A stretch of 64,000 bases of DNA. It comes from Hyphomicrobiales bacterium. GTDB lineage: Bacteria > Pseudomonadota > Alphaproteobacteria > Rhizobiales > Xanthobacteraceae. The position numbers were made by a program, and so were the translations under genes. This document shows positions 17,940 through 27,276 of the stretch, piece after piece. Under the pieces are notes generated by a model. It was not told where the DNA came from, searched no databases, and saw only the letters and a program-made list of their open reading frames with translations. The stretch's first letter is position 1, and each line of letters begins with the position of its first letter. The DNA lies in NCBI GenBank assembly GCA_003169835.1, contig PNAI01000050.1:62001-126000 (forward strand), in the 5' to 3' direction.

Positions 17940-19205
17940 TTATTGGACCAGTCGGATCGTGTTGTTGTTGGCCGATAAGCAAACCGACCGCATAAATTTT
18001 GCAAAGTCGGCACCGGGGTTTGTCGAATTAAAGAAATATTGTTTCGTGTCGTTCGGCTTCGGCTGCGTCGCTATTTGTGTGCTCAGCCACTGCCCAGCAA
18101 CATATTCAGAAGTTGGGTTGGCTGCGCTACCACAAGTGTTATTGCCGTCATTACAAAAATACACCACGTAGATGTCGATTCCATCAGCCTTCGCCGCGTT
18201 CGCCTGGGTCACAGCATTGGCCTGTGCGGTTGATGTGGAACACGATTGACCACCGCAAGTATTGGGCATGCCATCGGTTACAAGGACAATAGCCGGTTTA
18301 AAGGTGGTAGGAAGCGGCGTGCACGTTGTGCCAGGACAGATCTGTGAGATGCCGGTGTTAAGTCCGGCGGCGATATCGGTACCGTTGCCCGACACACCGT
18401 TGGCATCGATATTTACGGCCGTGAGCTTGTTGGTCAAAGCGCTACTGTTGGCGCTCGCGTTGGCCGAAGCGCTGCTGCTGGCGCTGATCACAAGCGGGGG
18501 CTGATAATTGCTAGCGGTTACTCCGAACAAGCCAACGCCGAGTTTCGAATTGGCGGGGGCGTTCTGATTGATGCAATTCGCGAGATCCTGGTCAGCAGAT
18601 TTCGCGCTGCCGATTTCCTGCGTGAAGGAGCCGGAAACATCTTGGATGACGGAGATATTCAAGGGTGTAGCCGAGGGGTCACCTAGGTATATTGCGACGG
18701 AGGTCGCCGTGACATTGAAAGTTGAAAAGCCATAGATCGTCGCAAGCGTGAGCGGCAGCGGGTTGTTATTAGCCACTGACATTCGCGTGGTCACCTGGAC
18801 CGCGTTGCAAGAAGTATTGCAGGCTGAAGAAGCGTCGGATGCAAACTTGGTCCCGTTCCAATAGCCCAAGAGTACGTCACTGCAGTCGCTGGAATTCTGC
18901 TTAAGGACATACTTGTAACTAGCTGGATCCATATTTTTGGTCGCGTAAGCCTTGGCGGCCGGGCACGCCAGGGTGTAGTCGATGTTCGTCGGATTTTGAA
19001 TCATTGTGCCAACCGCGGCAAGCGCCGCAGCGTCCGCCGTTACCTGAAGCAAATTGCGGGTACGGTATACGTAGGACATGTCGACGGCCATTGTGAAGAA
19101 GCCGACGATGACCGGAAGGTACACGGTCGTGATGATCAAGATTGCGCCGCCCTCGTCGCGCAGCAGCTTTTTGAGGGAGAGTCTGTGTTCGGAGTGCTGT
19201 TTCAT
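17940..19205 (-). CDS. TadG-like pilus assembly protein with vWA-like domain
   Basis: A 421-residue protein. Near the N-terminus LLRDEGGAILIITTVYLPVIVGFFTMAVDMSYVYRTRNLLQ is the TadG/TadE-type single membrane helix followed by the ADAAALAA helix. The C-terminal two thirds form a von Willebrand A-like fold: VIQDVSGSF gives a DxSxS metal-binding site, and AIVLVTDGMPNT is a second core strand. It contains an Ala/Ser-rich loop and many Cys residues (CPGTTC, CGGQSC, CNDGNNTC). TadG proteins are minor pseudopilin-like or anchor components of the Tad system. The tadE-like gene lies just upstream with a 33-bp gap. Confidence 0.85.
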   Translation of the reverse strand: MKQHSEHRLSLKKLLRDEGGAILIITTVYLPVIVGFFTMAVDMSYVYRTRNLLQVTADAAALAAVGTMIQNPTNIDYTLACPAAKAYATKNMDPASYKYVLKQNSSDCSDVLLGYWNGTKFASDASSACNTSCNAVQVTTRMSVANNNPLPLTLATIYGFSTFNVTATSVAIYLGDPSATPLNISVIQDVSGSFTQEIGSAKSADQDLANCINQNAPANSKLGVGLFGVTASNYQPPLVISASSSASANASANSSALTNKLTAVNIDANGVSGNGTDIAAGLNTGISQICPGTTCTPLPTTFKPAIVLVTDGMPNTCGGQSCSTSTAQANAVTQANAAKADGIDIYVVYFCNDGNNTCGSAANPTSEYVAGQWLSTQIATQPKPNDTKQYFFNSTNPGADFAKFMRSVCLSANNNTIRLVQ

Positions 19206-19238
19206 GACGATCTCATTTCATTGGACGATGGACTGGTC

Positions 19239-19799
19239 CTAGCAACCAGTGGGTGGGTTCGCCGCTGTATTACAAAAGCAGGTGGCCGGCACGACGGCCG
19301 CCGGACAAGTAAATTCCTTGCGCATGGTCGCAGCGGCGCTGAAGTTACCGCTCCACGAACTGACGCCCAGCTGGCCATTGGTGAACGTGAGAAACGAATT
19401 GAAAATCGAGGCACTCGCGGCGCTGACGGTAATCTGGGACTTTACATCTCCGTAACCCGTCGATCCAGCGCAGGTATCCGTGCTCGTGATTGTGAACGTC
19501 TGTCCCGTGCCAACCAGCCATTTGCACGCGGCCGTATTAGCGGCCGCCAAGGTGCCGCCCGACACCGCCGCGGTTCGTGCGCCTTCTCGGGCCGCATTGG
19601 TCATGTTGTTTTCAGCAAATATGATCATCCCGAACTCGATGATCCCAAACAGGATAAGGAACAGCACCGGCATGAGAATCGTGAACTCGACCAGCGCGGC
19701 ACCGCTCTCGCTTTGATCCTCAGCCGACGACTCGCCCGCGCGGCAAAATACATTGCGAAGATGTCGCAGGCCGTTTGTAATGTAGTCTCTACTGGACAT
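19239..19799 (-). CDS. TadE-like pseudopilin
   Basis: A 186-residue protein with the TadE signature GAALVEFTILMPVLFLILFGIIEFG at about residues 33-57, followed by AENNMTNAAREGARTAAV. TadE is processed by the prepilin peptidase like Flp and acts as a minor pseudopilin. The C-terminal half is Ala/Thr-rich with several cysteines (ACKWL, DTCAGS, FTCPAAVVPATCFCNT). It forms an operon with the tadG-like gene, transcribed away from cpaE, so the 550-bp region upstream is a divergent promoter region. Confidence 0.87.
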   Translation of the reverse strand: MSSRDYITNGLRHLRNVFCRAGESSAEDQSESGAALVEFTILMPVLFLILFGIIEFGMIIFAENNMTNAAREGARTAAVSGGTLAAANTAACKWLVGTGQTFTITSTDTCAGSTGYGDVKSQITVSAASASIFNSFLTFTNGQLGVSSWSGNFSAAATMRKEFTCPAAVVPATCFCNTAANPPTGC

Positions 19800-20347
19800 G
19801 ACAAACCTTTTGAAATTCGGATTCTATTTCATTAACAGAGTCAAAAGTATTTCACGCCCCACTATTTTGTCAACGATTGGGCCTCTCCTAATCATACTGA
19901 ATTTGTAACTAGTAAATCAACAAAGTAATGATGAATTAACCTTGCAACCTGTTAACCAAAGTTAACGGCGCTGTTAATAACCTTGCATTTGGAGTAATCT
20001 TGGTTCCTGCTGCCAGAGGGTGAATCGGTATCGCAGCCTAGTCTGCTACGATGTCGCCGGCAGGCGCGAAACCAAACCCCGATGTCGTCATGACCCGATG
20101 TCAATGTGCGACATCTTCGACGAGTTAGTGCTCGCGAATTCGACAAACACCTGTCAGAATGGAGGCCTAGGCCGGCCGTCAGACGTTGTCCCCACAATCA
20201 CCTGCCGGTTGCAAAATATACCATTTAAGTATTTCCTTCTTGGCTCACGGCTGGGCTTGTCCAATAATACTCCGACCGTACAGGCGACCATCACGGGCAA
20301 AGACATTTGTTCGAACGCCATAAGTTTCCGACCATTAGGGTTATTGT
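19800..20347. other. divergent regulatory region between tadE and cpaE
   Basis: About 550 bp. The half next to tadE is AT-rich and contains TTAACC/GTTAAC-type motifs around 19937-19980. The other half is GC-richer with no supported gene; the ORF 20020-20430 overlaps the cpaE start in another frame. Probably carries promoters for both operons. Confidence 0.5.
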
Positions 20348-21529
20348 ATGCCGAACTATTTCCTCAGCGCGAACACGAGCTCCGAACAGAGCTTAGCGAT
20401 CGAACGCAGTATCAGGACGGCAATCCCTGACCTCATCAAAATCGCCAACCTCGAAGAAATCGCCAAGGACATCGCCAACCACCCGAATGCGCCGACATAT
20501 ATCCTGGTGGCCGGGCCGGCGGACAATGCCGCCTACATCGACCGATTTGTCGATATCGCCACCCAACAGCTCGGCCGCTTCTTCTTCATTTTAATCAGTG
20601 CGGATATTTCCACAGGCAACTACAAGCGCTTGATACGCACCGGCAACGCCGACTGGGTCTCGGTCGCGGGCGCCCCGCAGGAGATCGCGGAGATTTTCGC
20701 CAAGCGCCGCAGCAATTCGGCACTCGCGGAGAAAGCGTCCGTCGAACCGGAAAAGCCGACGACCATTGCCTTTCTTCCGGCCGCGGGCGGTGTCGGCAAC
20801 ACCACGATGGTCACTGAAATCGGCACTTGGCTTAAAACCCAAAAGGCCAACAAGGATCGCAGGATTTGCGTGGTTGACCTCGATTTTCAGACCAGCCACA
20901 TCTGCGATTACCTCGATGTCGAACCGCGCCTGCAGATCCAGGAGGTCTCGGAAAATCCCGATCGTCTTGATGCGCAATTGTTCGACATCTTTGTCACCCA
21001 TCATTCCAGCGGCCTCGACGTTATTGCTGCCCCGCGCAGCAAATTCGACATCGCATCGCTGAACATGGGCGCGCTCGATAACCTGTTTGAGATCATCGCC
21101 AAACGTTACGACTTGATTCTCATCGATCTGCCGGTGACGTGGTTCGCCTGGACCGTCGACATCATCTCCAACTCGAATGCCGTCGTCGTAACCGGAATCA
21201 ACACAATCCCGTGCCTGCGCCAACTCGCTCAGACTTTGGCCGTGGTGCGCGATGCCCGGCCCGGCCTCCCTCAAGATAAGGTTGCCGTCGTCGTCAATCG
21301 TTGCGACCGCACCCTTTTAGGTGGCGTGGAGCGACGCCAGCATGTGCAAAGCGTGCTCGGTGATGAGCAGGTATTTTATGTCGGTAATGACTCAGCCGCC
21401 CTGGTGGAAAGTGCCAATACCGGAACCCCGTTGGCGCTAAGCGGCGGGTCGCGCAAGACCATCAAAGAGATTTCCACGATTGCCGAGTATTGCCTCGGCG
21501 CCAACGCGCCAAATGTTAAGGCGGCCTGA
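20348..21529 (+). CDS. cpaE: CpaE/TadZ-type pilus localisation ATPase-like protein
   Basis: A 393-residue protein with an atypical receiver-like N-terminal domain (about 1-125) and a MinD/ParA-type domain (about 135-385). The deviant Walker A reads FLPAAGGVGNTTMVTE: both lysines of the KGGVGKT consensus are absent, a feature of many CpaE/TadZ proteins. ICVVDLDFQTSHICDYLD is the Walker A' region and LILIDLPVTWFAW the Walker B. CpaE/TadZ directs the Tad machinery to the cell pole. It begins the cpaE-cpaF-tadBCD run; a 315-bp gap with repeats separates it from cpaF. Confidence 0.92.
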   Translation: MPNYFLSANTSSEQSLAIERSIRTAIPDLIKIANLEEIAKDIANHPNAPTYILVAGPADNAAYIDRFVDIATQQLGRFFFILISADISTGNYKRLIRTGNADWVSVAGAPQEIAEIFAKRRSNSALAEKASVEPEKPTTIAFLPAAGGVGNTTMVTEIGTWLKTQKANKDRRICVVDLDFQTSHICDYLDVEPRLQIQEVSENPDRLDAQLFDIFVTHHSSGLDVIAAPRSKFDIASLNMGALDNLFEIIAKRYDLILIDLPVTWFAWTVDIISNSNAVVVTGINTIPCLRQLAQTLAVVRDARPGLPQDKVAVVVNRCDRTLLGGVERRQHVQSVLGDEQVFYVGNDSAALVESANTGTPLALSGGSRKTIKEISTIAEYCLGANAPNVKAA

Positions 21530-21844
21530 TTCTTAAGGTCTACGCGACTCAGTTTAAGTAAATCTCGGCGTCTCAAATCGGCCATTGCCCATGAAATAGG
21601 CCTTGGCGCGCCTAGACATTAAGATTACCCACAAGAAATTAAGAATACCCACAGCCAATTAAGGCTGATTTTAGTTATTGCTCAACAACCCAGACAATTC
21701 ACGCTAGACTTTTACCGCATCTGTAGTGCGAGATTCTTTGCGAAGTGACGAAATACACTCCGCAATTTTGCGTCGCGGGCAGTGAGGCGGGCGTTAATAA
21801 GTCAGTGTTATTCAGTGTTATAGGGCACTACGGGGAATTTTTTC
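21530..21844. other. cpaE-cpaF intergenic region
   Basis: A 315-bp AT-rich gap in what is often a tight operon. It holds the 20-bp tandem repeat at 21618-21657 and no coding sequence. A separate promoter for cpaF-tadBCD is likely here. Confidence 0.5.
21618..21657 (+). repeat. 20-bp tandem repeat upstream of cpaF
   Basis: ATTAAGATTACCCACAAGAA is followed directly by ATTAAGAATACCCACAGCCA, and a third ATTAAGG begins next. The units share 16 of 20 bases at a spacing of about two helical turns, as expected for paired regulator sites on one face of the DNA. It lies about 190 bp before the cpaF ATG. Confidence 0.6.
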
Positions 21845-23245
21845 ATGAGCTTTCTATTCGGCAATACCCGATCGCCTCAGCGTGGCTCAGCCAATGGCGG
21901 TGTGCAATCCCCCGTCGCTGAAAGCGCCGGCGCCGATGTTGCGATGAAATTCTACCAGGAATTGATCGACCGGCGGCCCGTTCTGCTCGATGAAAAGCTC
22001 AAGTTACACGCGCAGATCATTGATGAATTCAACCTCACGATGCTCGAAAAGATGCCGCGCGAGGAACTGCTCAAGCATGTTCGGAGCTATGTCGCCGATT
22101 ACGTCAACGCCGAAAAGATTTCCCTCAACCAAAAAGAATTGACCGCTTTCACGGAAGAAATCATCAATGAGATGACGGGGTTTGGGCCGATCGAGCCGCT
22201 GCTCAAAGACCCGACCATCAACGACATCCTGATCAACACCCACAAGCAGTGTTTCGTCGAGCGGTTCGGCAAGCTCTATGAGACCGCGGTGCACTTCAAG
22301 GACGAGGCGCATCTGCTCCGGATCATCAATCGGATCGTGGCGGGGATTGGCCGCCGGGTCGATGAGTCCTCGCCGATGGTCGACGCCCGCTTGCCCGATG
22401 GCTCGCGCGTGAACATCGCGATCCGTCCGATCGCCGTCGATGGGCCGCTGGTCTCCATCCGCAAATTCTCCGACAAGCCGTTCTCGATGGATCGTCTGCT
22501 CGAAGTCGGAACGATCCGTCCGCAAATGAACGACGTGCTCAAGGCCGCCTCGCAAGGCCGGATTTCCATGATCATCAGCGGCGGCACTGGCAGCGGCAAG
22601 ACGACGATGCTCAACGCGCTCTCAAATTATATTCCGGTTGGCGAGCGCCTGATCACCATCGAAGACGCGGCCGAGCTTCAGTTGCAACAGCCCCACGTTG
22701 GACGCCTGGAAACCAGGCCGTCCAATACCGAGGGCAGGGGCGAGGTTCGCATGCGCGATCTCGTCAAGAACGCCCTGCGTATGCGCCCGGATCGCATCAT
22801 CATCGGTGAGTGCCGCGGCGACGAAGCCTTCGACATGTTGCAGGCTATGAACACTGGCCACGAAGGCTCAATGACGACCATTCACGCCAACAATCCGCGC
22901 GACGCCCTCAAGCGGCTTGAACAGATGGTGAGCATGGCGGGAATGACGATGCCGGCAGTGGCCATCCGTGCCCAGATCGCATCGGCCATCAAAGTCATAA
23001 TTCAGTTGCAGCGCCTGCCGGATGGCAAGCGGCGCGTGACGAGCATTGGTGAAATCACCGGTATGGAAGGTGAGGTCATCCAGATGCACGAGATTTTCAA
23101 GTTTGTGAAGGAAAGCACGGACGAAAAAGGCAACATCCAGGGGCATTACCGCGCCACCGGCATTCGGCCGAATTTTCTTGCTGACCTTAAGGCCTACGGC
23201 ATTGAACTGCCGACAACTCACTTCGACGCGTCGAAAGCGCTCTAA
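21845..23245 (+). CDS. cpaF: Flp pilus assembly ATPase CpaF/TadA
   Basis: A 466-residue secretion ATPase of the GspE/PilT class. The N-terminal domain covers about residues 30-170 ([20 protein letters not shown] is a family hallmark). The catalytic domain has the Walker [17 protein letters not shown], Asp box [14 protein letters not shown], Walker [21 protein letters not shown] and His box [15 protein letters not shown]. It powers both assembly and retraction of the Flp pilus at the inner membrane. It is followed 14 bp later by tadB. No departure from the family is seen. Confidence 0.95.
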   Translation: MSFLFGNTRSPQRGSANGGVQSPVAESAGADVAMKFYQELIDRRPVLLDEKLKLHAQIIDEFNLTMLEKMPREELLKHVRSYVADYVNAEKISLNQKELTAFTEEIINEMTGFGPIEPLLKDPTINDILINTHKQCFVERFGKLYETAVHFKDEAHLLRIINRIVAGIGRRVDESSPMVDARLPDGSRVNIAIRPIAVDGPLVSIRKFSDKPFSMDRLLEVGTIRPQMNDVLKAASQGRISMIISGGTGSGKTTMLNALSNYIPVGERLITIEDAAELQLQQPHVGRLETRPSNTEGRGEVRMRDLVKNALRMRPDRIIIGECRGDEAFDMLQAMNTGHEGSMTTIHANNPRDALKRLEQMVSMAGMTMPAVAIRAQIASAIKVIIQLQRLPDGKRRVTSIGEITGMEGEVIQMHEIFKFVKESTDEKGNIQGHYRATGIRPNFLADLKAYGIELPTTHFDASKAL

Positions 23246-23259
23246 AGGAGATCGCGGCC

Positions 23260-24210
23260 GTGAACGAATTATGGGTCGTCTACGCGCTGGTGTTCGGTGC
23301 CGCGATGCTCGGCATCCAGGCGGGATATTGGTTCTTCGTCCGCGGGCGCAAAACCCAGCAAGTGATCAATCGCAGGCTCGCGCTTAGCGCCCAAGGCGTA
23401 AGCGCGACCGCGGTTCTCGAAACGCTGCGCAGCGAGCGCAAATTCAGCAACAATCAAAATCCGATCCTGCGCGCCTTGAGCGGCTTCTGGACGCAAACTG
23501 GTTTGCGATTTGATGCCAACACGTTCGTCCTGTCGTGCTTGGCGCTGATCGTTGTCTACTTCATCGTCTTCGGTTCGATACTTGGTTTTGGCGCCTTCGC
23601 GGGTATGCTCGCACTTCTTGCGGCAGTGGGGACTTTGGCTCTTTACCTCAACATCACTCGTAACAGGCGCATCGCGCGTTTCTCAGCTCAGTTCCCGGAT
23701 GCGGTCGACGTCATCGTTCGTGGCGTAAAGGTCGGTTATCCGTTCTCCAGTGCGATCAGCCTTGTCGCGAAGGAGATGCAGGACCCGATCGGCACTGAAT
23801 TCGGCATGACGGCCGACGAGATCTCCTTTGGTTTGGACGTCAAGACTGCGCTCGAAAACCTTTATCGCCGGGTCGGACAAGAGGATTTGCTCTTTCTTGT
23901 CATTGCGATGACGATCCAGCTTCAGACCGGTGGAAAGCTCGCAGATCTTCTGTCGCGGCTTGCTCGTACGGTTCGACTGCGGGCCACGCTTCGCCTCAAG
24001 GTCAGGTCATTGACGGCCGAAGGCCGACTTTCGGCGGTTTTCTTGTCGCTCACGCCATTCGTTTTGATTGGAATTATCCGGCTGCTTTCGCCGGATTATT
24101 TCAGCGGCATTGTCGACAGTCCAATCATGGTGCCTGCGACAGTGTTAGGACTTGGAATGCTGTTTCTCGGCAATTTCACCATGTACCGCATGATCAACTT
24201 CAAATATTAG
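23260..24210 (+). CDS. tadB: Flp pilus inner-membrane platform protein TadB
   Basis: A 316-residue protein starting at GTG 23260 after AAAGGAG. It has an N-terminal membrane helix, a pair of helices near residues 90-130, the GspF-type cytoplasmic domain (RFSAQFPDAVDVIVRGVKVGYPFSSAISLVAKEM, DEISFGLDVKTALENLYRRVG, QLQTGGKLADLLSRLARTVR) and a C-terminal helix pair. TadB and TadC form the inner-membrane platform driven by CpaF. Spacing to tadC is 7 bp, so translation is probably coupled. Confidence 0.93.
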   Translation: MNELWVVYALVFGAAMLGIQAGYWFFVRGRKTQQVINRRLALSAQGVSATAVLETLRSERKFSNNQNPILRALSGFWTQTGLRFDANTFVLSCLALIVVYFIVFGSILGFGAFAGMLALLAAVGTLALYLNITRNRRIARFSAQFPDAVDVIVRGVKVGYPFSSAISLVAKEMQDPIGTEFGMTADEISFGLDVKTALENLYRRVGQEDLLFLVIAMTIQLQTGGKLADLLSRLARTVRLRATLRLKVRSLTAEGRLSAVFLSLTPFVLIGIIRLLSPDYFSGIVDSPIMVPATVLGLGMLFLGNFTMYRMINFKY

Positions 24211-24217
24211 GCCAGCG

Positions 24218-25141
24218 ATGTCAGAAATTGCCCCCATCTTTTTCCTCTTGCTCACGTTCGGTGCCGTTATGGGTGCCGTCTTCGGGATTGGCCGCTATGT
24301 GAACATCAAGGTGCAGATGCAGCGCCGTCTGCCGGTAGCCGCCCTCGGGGGCGATTCTCCGGCGTTCCAGTCGAGCGCGCGCCTGTATGCTTTCATCGCG
24401 AAAAATTTCGATGAACGGCGCTTCGGTGTTGACAATACACTGCGCGGAAAGCTGCGCCTCGACTTGCTGCGCGCCGGGTTTTTCCGCAACGACGCTCTGA
24501 ATATCTATATATTCTCGCGGCTGGCGCTGGTCATTGCTGTCCCGTTGCTCGCCTACCTCTTGATCCAGACCCTTTTCACTGGTGTTCCGTTGGTGGGCAA
24601 GTTCGCCATCCTCCTTGTATCGCTTTTGATCGCGATCTTGGGAGCTGATGCCTACCTGTCTCGCTGCAAAAATACGCTGCTGGAAAAATATCGACGCGTG
24701 TTTCCGGATTTGCTCGATCTGCTCACGGTCTGCGTCGACGCCGGCCTGAGCCTCGAGGCCGGGCTGGACCGAGTTACCGGCGAAATAGTCAAGCAAAACC
24801 GAGAGCTTGGACTCAACCTGATGATGGTGACCGCCGAGATGCGGGCCGGCCGCAGCACGGTCGAAGCGCTCGAATCCTTTTCGGAGCGGGTAACCCTGGA
24901 TGAGGCGCGTTCGCTGGTCCTGGTTTTACGTCAATCCGTCGAGCTGGGCAGCGATGTTGGTGAGGCATTGCACGTATTTAGCGATGAAATGCGGGAAAAA
25001 CGGCTGCTTCGGGCGGAGGAAGCGGCCAACAAACTTCCTGTGAAGATGACGCTTCCAATGGGATTATTCATTTTCCCAGTGATCCTTCTCGTTATAATGT
25101 TGCCAATCGGGATCAGACTGGCAACGAACGTATTCAAGTAG
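24218..25141 (+). CDS. tadC: Flp pilus inner-membrane platform protein TadC
   Basis: A 307-residue protein of the same T2SSF superfamily as TadB. It has an N-terminal helix, a helix pair at about residues 95-145, and the GspF domain RVFPDLLDLLTVCVDAGLSLEAGLDRVTGE followed by LNLMMVTAEMRAGRSTVEALESF and VLVLRQSVELGSDVGEALHVFSDEM; it ends with a membrane helix. It partners TadB. The downstream TPR lipoprotein gene begins within 15 bp. Confidence 0.93.
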   Translation: MSEIAPIFFLLLTFGAVMGAVFGIGRYVNIKVQMQRRLPVAALGGDSPAFQSSARLYAFIAKNFDERRFGVDNTLRGKLRLDLLRAGFFRNDALNIYIFSRLALVIAVPLLAYLLIQTLFTGVPLVGKFAILLVSLLIAILGADAYLSRCKNTLLEKYRRVFPDLLDLLTVCVDAGLSLEAGLDRVTGEIVKQNRELGLNLMMVTAEMRAGRSTVEALESFSERVTLDEARSLVLVLRQSVELGSDVGEALHVFSDEMREKRLLRAEEAANKLPVKMTLPMGLFIFPVILLVIMLPIGIRLATNVFK

Positions 25142-25154
25142 GGGTGTGGCAATC

Positions 25155-25712
25155 ATGATTTTGCATAAACAAGTTATTCGGGCGTTGCCCATTTTTGTAG
25201 GCGCCGTACTGACGCTTGGGTTGGGCGGTTGTGTCACCACTGAAGATTCATCGTCGGCCCCGATGGCGATGGCCGGTGCGACGGAACCGGTGACGACTCC
25301 GACCGTCGAGGAACCCGGCAGTGTCAAGTATTTCCCTTCGGACGAACCCCTGCGCCTAGGCCTTGAGCATTTTAACCGCGGCAACTATGGGCTCTCCGAG
25401 CGCTACTTCCGTGATGCCGTCGAGAGGACGCCGCGCGACGCGACCGCTTGGGTTGGTCTTGCGGCGAGCTATGATCGCCTTGCGCGCTTTGATCTTGCGG
25501 ATCGCGCCTACCGGTTTGCAATCAAGCTTGCGGGTGAGACCACGCAGATTTTGAACAATCAGGGCTACTCATACATGCTGCGTGGAAACTATGCGAAAGC
25601 CCACCAGAAGCTGATGAAGGCCAATGCTCGCGAGCCGAACAATCCGGTGATCGTCAACAATCTTCAGCTGCTGGATGGAAGCCGGAAGTACGCAAATCGT
25701 TCCGGGTATTGA
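25155..25712 (+). CDS. tadD: TadD-like TPR lipoprotein
   Basis: The start is placed at ATG 25155 (MILHKQVIRALP); GTG 25146 is an alternative nine bases earlier. The 185-residue product has a lipobox (TLGLGGC, Cys about residue 25), a Ser/Pro/Thr-rich linker, and two to three TPR units (GLEHFNRGNYGLSERYFRDAVERTPRDATAWVGLAASYDRL, AYRFAIKLAGETTQILNNQGYSYMLRGNYAKAHQKLMKANAREPNN). TadD is an outer-membrane lipoprotein needed for Tad secretin assembly. It ends the cpaF-tadBCD operon and converges with cpaA. Confidence 0.85.
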   Translation: MILHKQVIRALPIFVGAVLTLGLGGCVTTEDSSSAPMAMAGATEPVTTPTVEEPGSVKYFPSDEPLRLGLEHFNRGNYGLSERYFRDAVERTPRDATAWVGLAASYDRLARFDLADRAYRFAIKLAGETTQILNNQGYSYMLRGNYAKAHQKLMKANAREPNNPVIVNNLQLLDGSRKYANRSGY

Positions 25713-25749
25713 TTACGCACTTCACGAAATTGTGGCGGCGGGAGCGAGC

Positions 25750-26223
25750 CTAGAACCCGCTCCACTTGATTACGAACACTCCGATAAGGGAGGCCGCGAC
25801 GGCTGGCGCAAAAGGGATTCTTGCGCGCCCTTCCACGCGTCGCACTTTGAACCAAGTGAATCTTTGGGCCAGCAGCGCGTGGCCGCCGCCAAAAATCAAC
25901 AGCAGAACAGTGAACGGCAGGGCATAGCGCACGCCGGTCCATAAGAATGCGACCGTCAGGATCTTGACGTCTCCGCCGCCCAACATGTTCTGCGCAAAAA
26001 AATACATCATCACCGCAAACATGAACACTGCGAGCGCAATGTTCCAATACGCAGTCACCCACTGTCCCGTCACAAATGCGTAGACGCCATAGAGGCAGGC
26101 AAGCGCGATCACCAACTCATTTCGGATTTTGAATTCGCGCATGTCCGTCATCGCCGCATAAAACAAAACGGTAGCGGTGACGATCAGCACGACGTTGGGG
26201 AGGAATTCCCGCAATTCAACCAC
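25750..26223 (-). CDS. cpaA: prepilin peptidase CpaA/TadV (A24 family)
   Basis: A 157-residue protein with about five to six hydrophobic segments and the two catalytic aspartates of type IV prepilin peptidases: TDMREFKIRNELV (the xxDxxxxxIPN-like site after the first helix) and LGGGDVKILT (the GxGDxK motif). It lacks the N-terminal methylase domain, as usual for the Tad peptidases. It should cleave the Flp pilins and TadE. It is on the minus strand, convergent with tadD. Confidence 0.9.
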   Translation of the reverse strand: MVELREFLPNVVLIVTATVLFYAAMTDMREFKIRNELVIALACLYGVYAFVTGQWVTAYWNIALAVFMFAVMMYFFAQNMLGGGDVKILTVAFLWTGVRYALPFTVLLLIFGGGHALLAQRFTWFKVRRVEGRARIPFAPAVAASLIGVFVIKWSGF

Positions 26224-26301
26224 ACCTAGAGAGAGGCGATCGAAGGGCCGACGGACTTTGCAGAGGCGTCAACGGCCGGCGGGGCATAAACGTACACATC
26301 C

Positions 26302-26817
26302 TCAACCCTCGCGGACGGAGCGAAGATACAGCGCATGCGAGGCTGCAAATGAAAGCAGTGATGTCATGAGAAGCGCCGCCAGGATGTAAACCTGCGGTCC
26401 AAACGTCAGAGCCAATCCCGACAAATTGAACGATGAGTCGGGCGCCGCGCCGCTAAGAGACGCAGCCTGTCCTTGGAGCGCTCCGTCTCGTTGCCATGTG
26501 TAGGCCAGGAAGCAAGCATAAACGCAACTCAGATTGCTTGCGACCGCAATCGGGAATCGCAGACGAAAAGCAAAACCACTGTAAGTCAGAAGCATGAGCG
26601 GCGCAGCGACGAACAGCAGTTGAAAATAGGGGACGGCGAAGTGGTCGCTTAGCATGTAGTGGCTACGCTGAAAGGCGCCGAAGACTTCAAGATTGAGATA
26701 CCACGCAAATTCCGAAGACGGCATCTGGGCAAGACAATAGCTCGCCAGCTCCGCGGCGATGATCGTGCAGCCGAGGACCAAAGGTCCGATGAGTTGAAGT
26801 TTTGTCAGCCGGCTCAT
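26302..26817 (-). CDS. small membrane protein of unknown function
   Basis: A 171-residue protein with four predicted membrane segments (about residues 9-30, 64-85, 90-112 and 135-162). I recognise no domain or catalytic motif. It lies 78 bp upstream of cpaA on the same strand and could share its transcript, so a role connected with the pilus is possible but unproved. It is the last chromosomal gene before the left end of the tRNA-Cys element. Confidence 0.65.
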   Translation of the reverse strand: MSRLTKLQLIGPLVLGCTIIAAELASYCLAQMPSSEFAWYLNLEVFGAFQRSHYMLSDHFAVPYFQLLFVAAPLMLLTYSGFAFRLRFPIAVASNLSCVYACFLAYTWQRDGALQGQAASLSGAAPDSSFNLSGLALTFGPQVYILAALLMTSLLSFAASHALYLRSVREG

Positions 26818-27057
26818 GCGGCTATGATCTAGGCCAAATAGCTATCCGTTCCGTTAATTGCTTGCGTCTCGGACGGCAAACTTGGTTAAGCAAAACTATC
26901 ACTTTGCGATCGCGTACCCGCGGAACGCACAATTACAGGACGCAGGATAGATCGTCGGACACAGCGCATGACCAATCCAAATTTCAATTGGTGGATTCCG
27001 ATACCGCCGGTGGGCATCGGGCAGACCGGTTTTGAGCTGCCGAAAGAGATAAAAAGA

Positions 27058-27102
27058 GTGGAGGCCACGGCCGGAATTGAACCGGCGTACCCGGTTTTGC
27101 AG
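27058..27102. repeat. attachment site attL (45-bp tRNA-Cys 3' fragment)
   Basis: These 45 bases are identical to 43791-43835, the 3' half of the intact tRNA-Cys gene including its T arm and CCA end. At the left end the rest of the tRNA is missing. Integration into the tRNA 3' end with regeneration of the whole gene on one side gives exactly this picture, so this is the displaced chromosomal 3' half. Confidence 0.92.
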
Positions 27103-27245
27103 GCGCTCGGCCGGCAATTTTCTAACCCTTTGACACTAACTAATTTTCCCCAAGTCATTCAAAAAGTGCCGGTAAATCAGCGGAAACTCGTTGACGTAAA
27201 CGGTAATTGACGGCAACGTGCGGCAGTCGGTGCCACGTCAAAACA

Positions 27246-27266
27246 CTGACGAAACACTGACTAGAG
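27246..27266 (+). repeat. left copy of internal end repeat (TGACGAAAC type)
   Basis: ACTGACGAAACACTGACTAG lies just before the integrase ATG. The same 21 bases with one change occur at 43730-43750 in direct orientation, 41 bp inside attR. The motif contains a repeated ACTGAC half. Candidate arm-type integrase or excisionase binding site. Confidence 0.6.
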
Positions 27267-27276
27267 ATTTTTGCCC

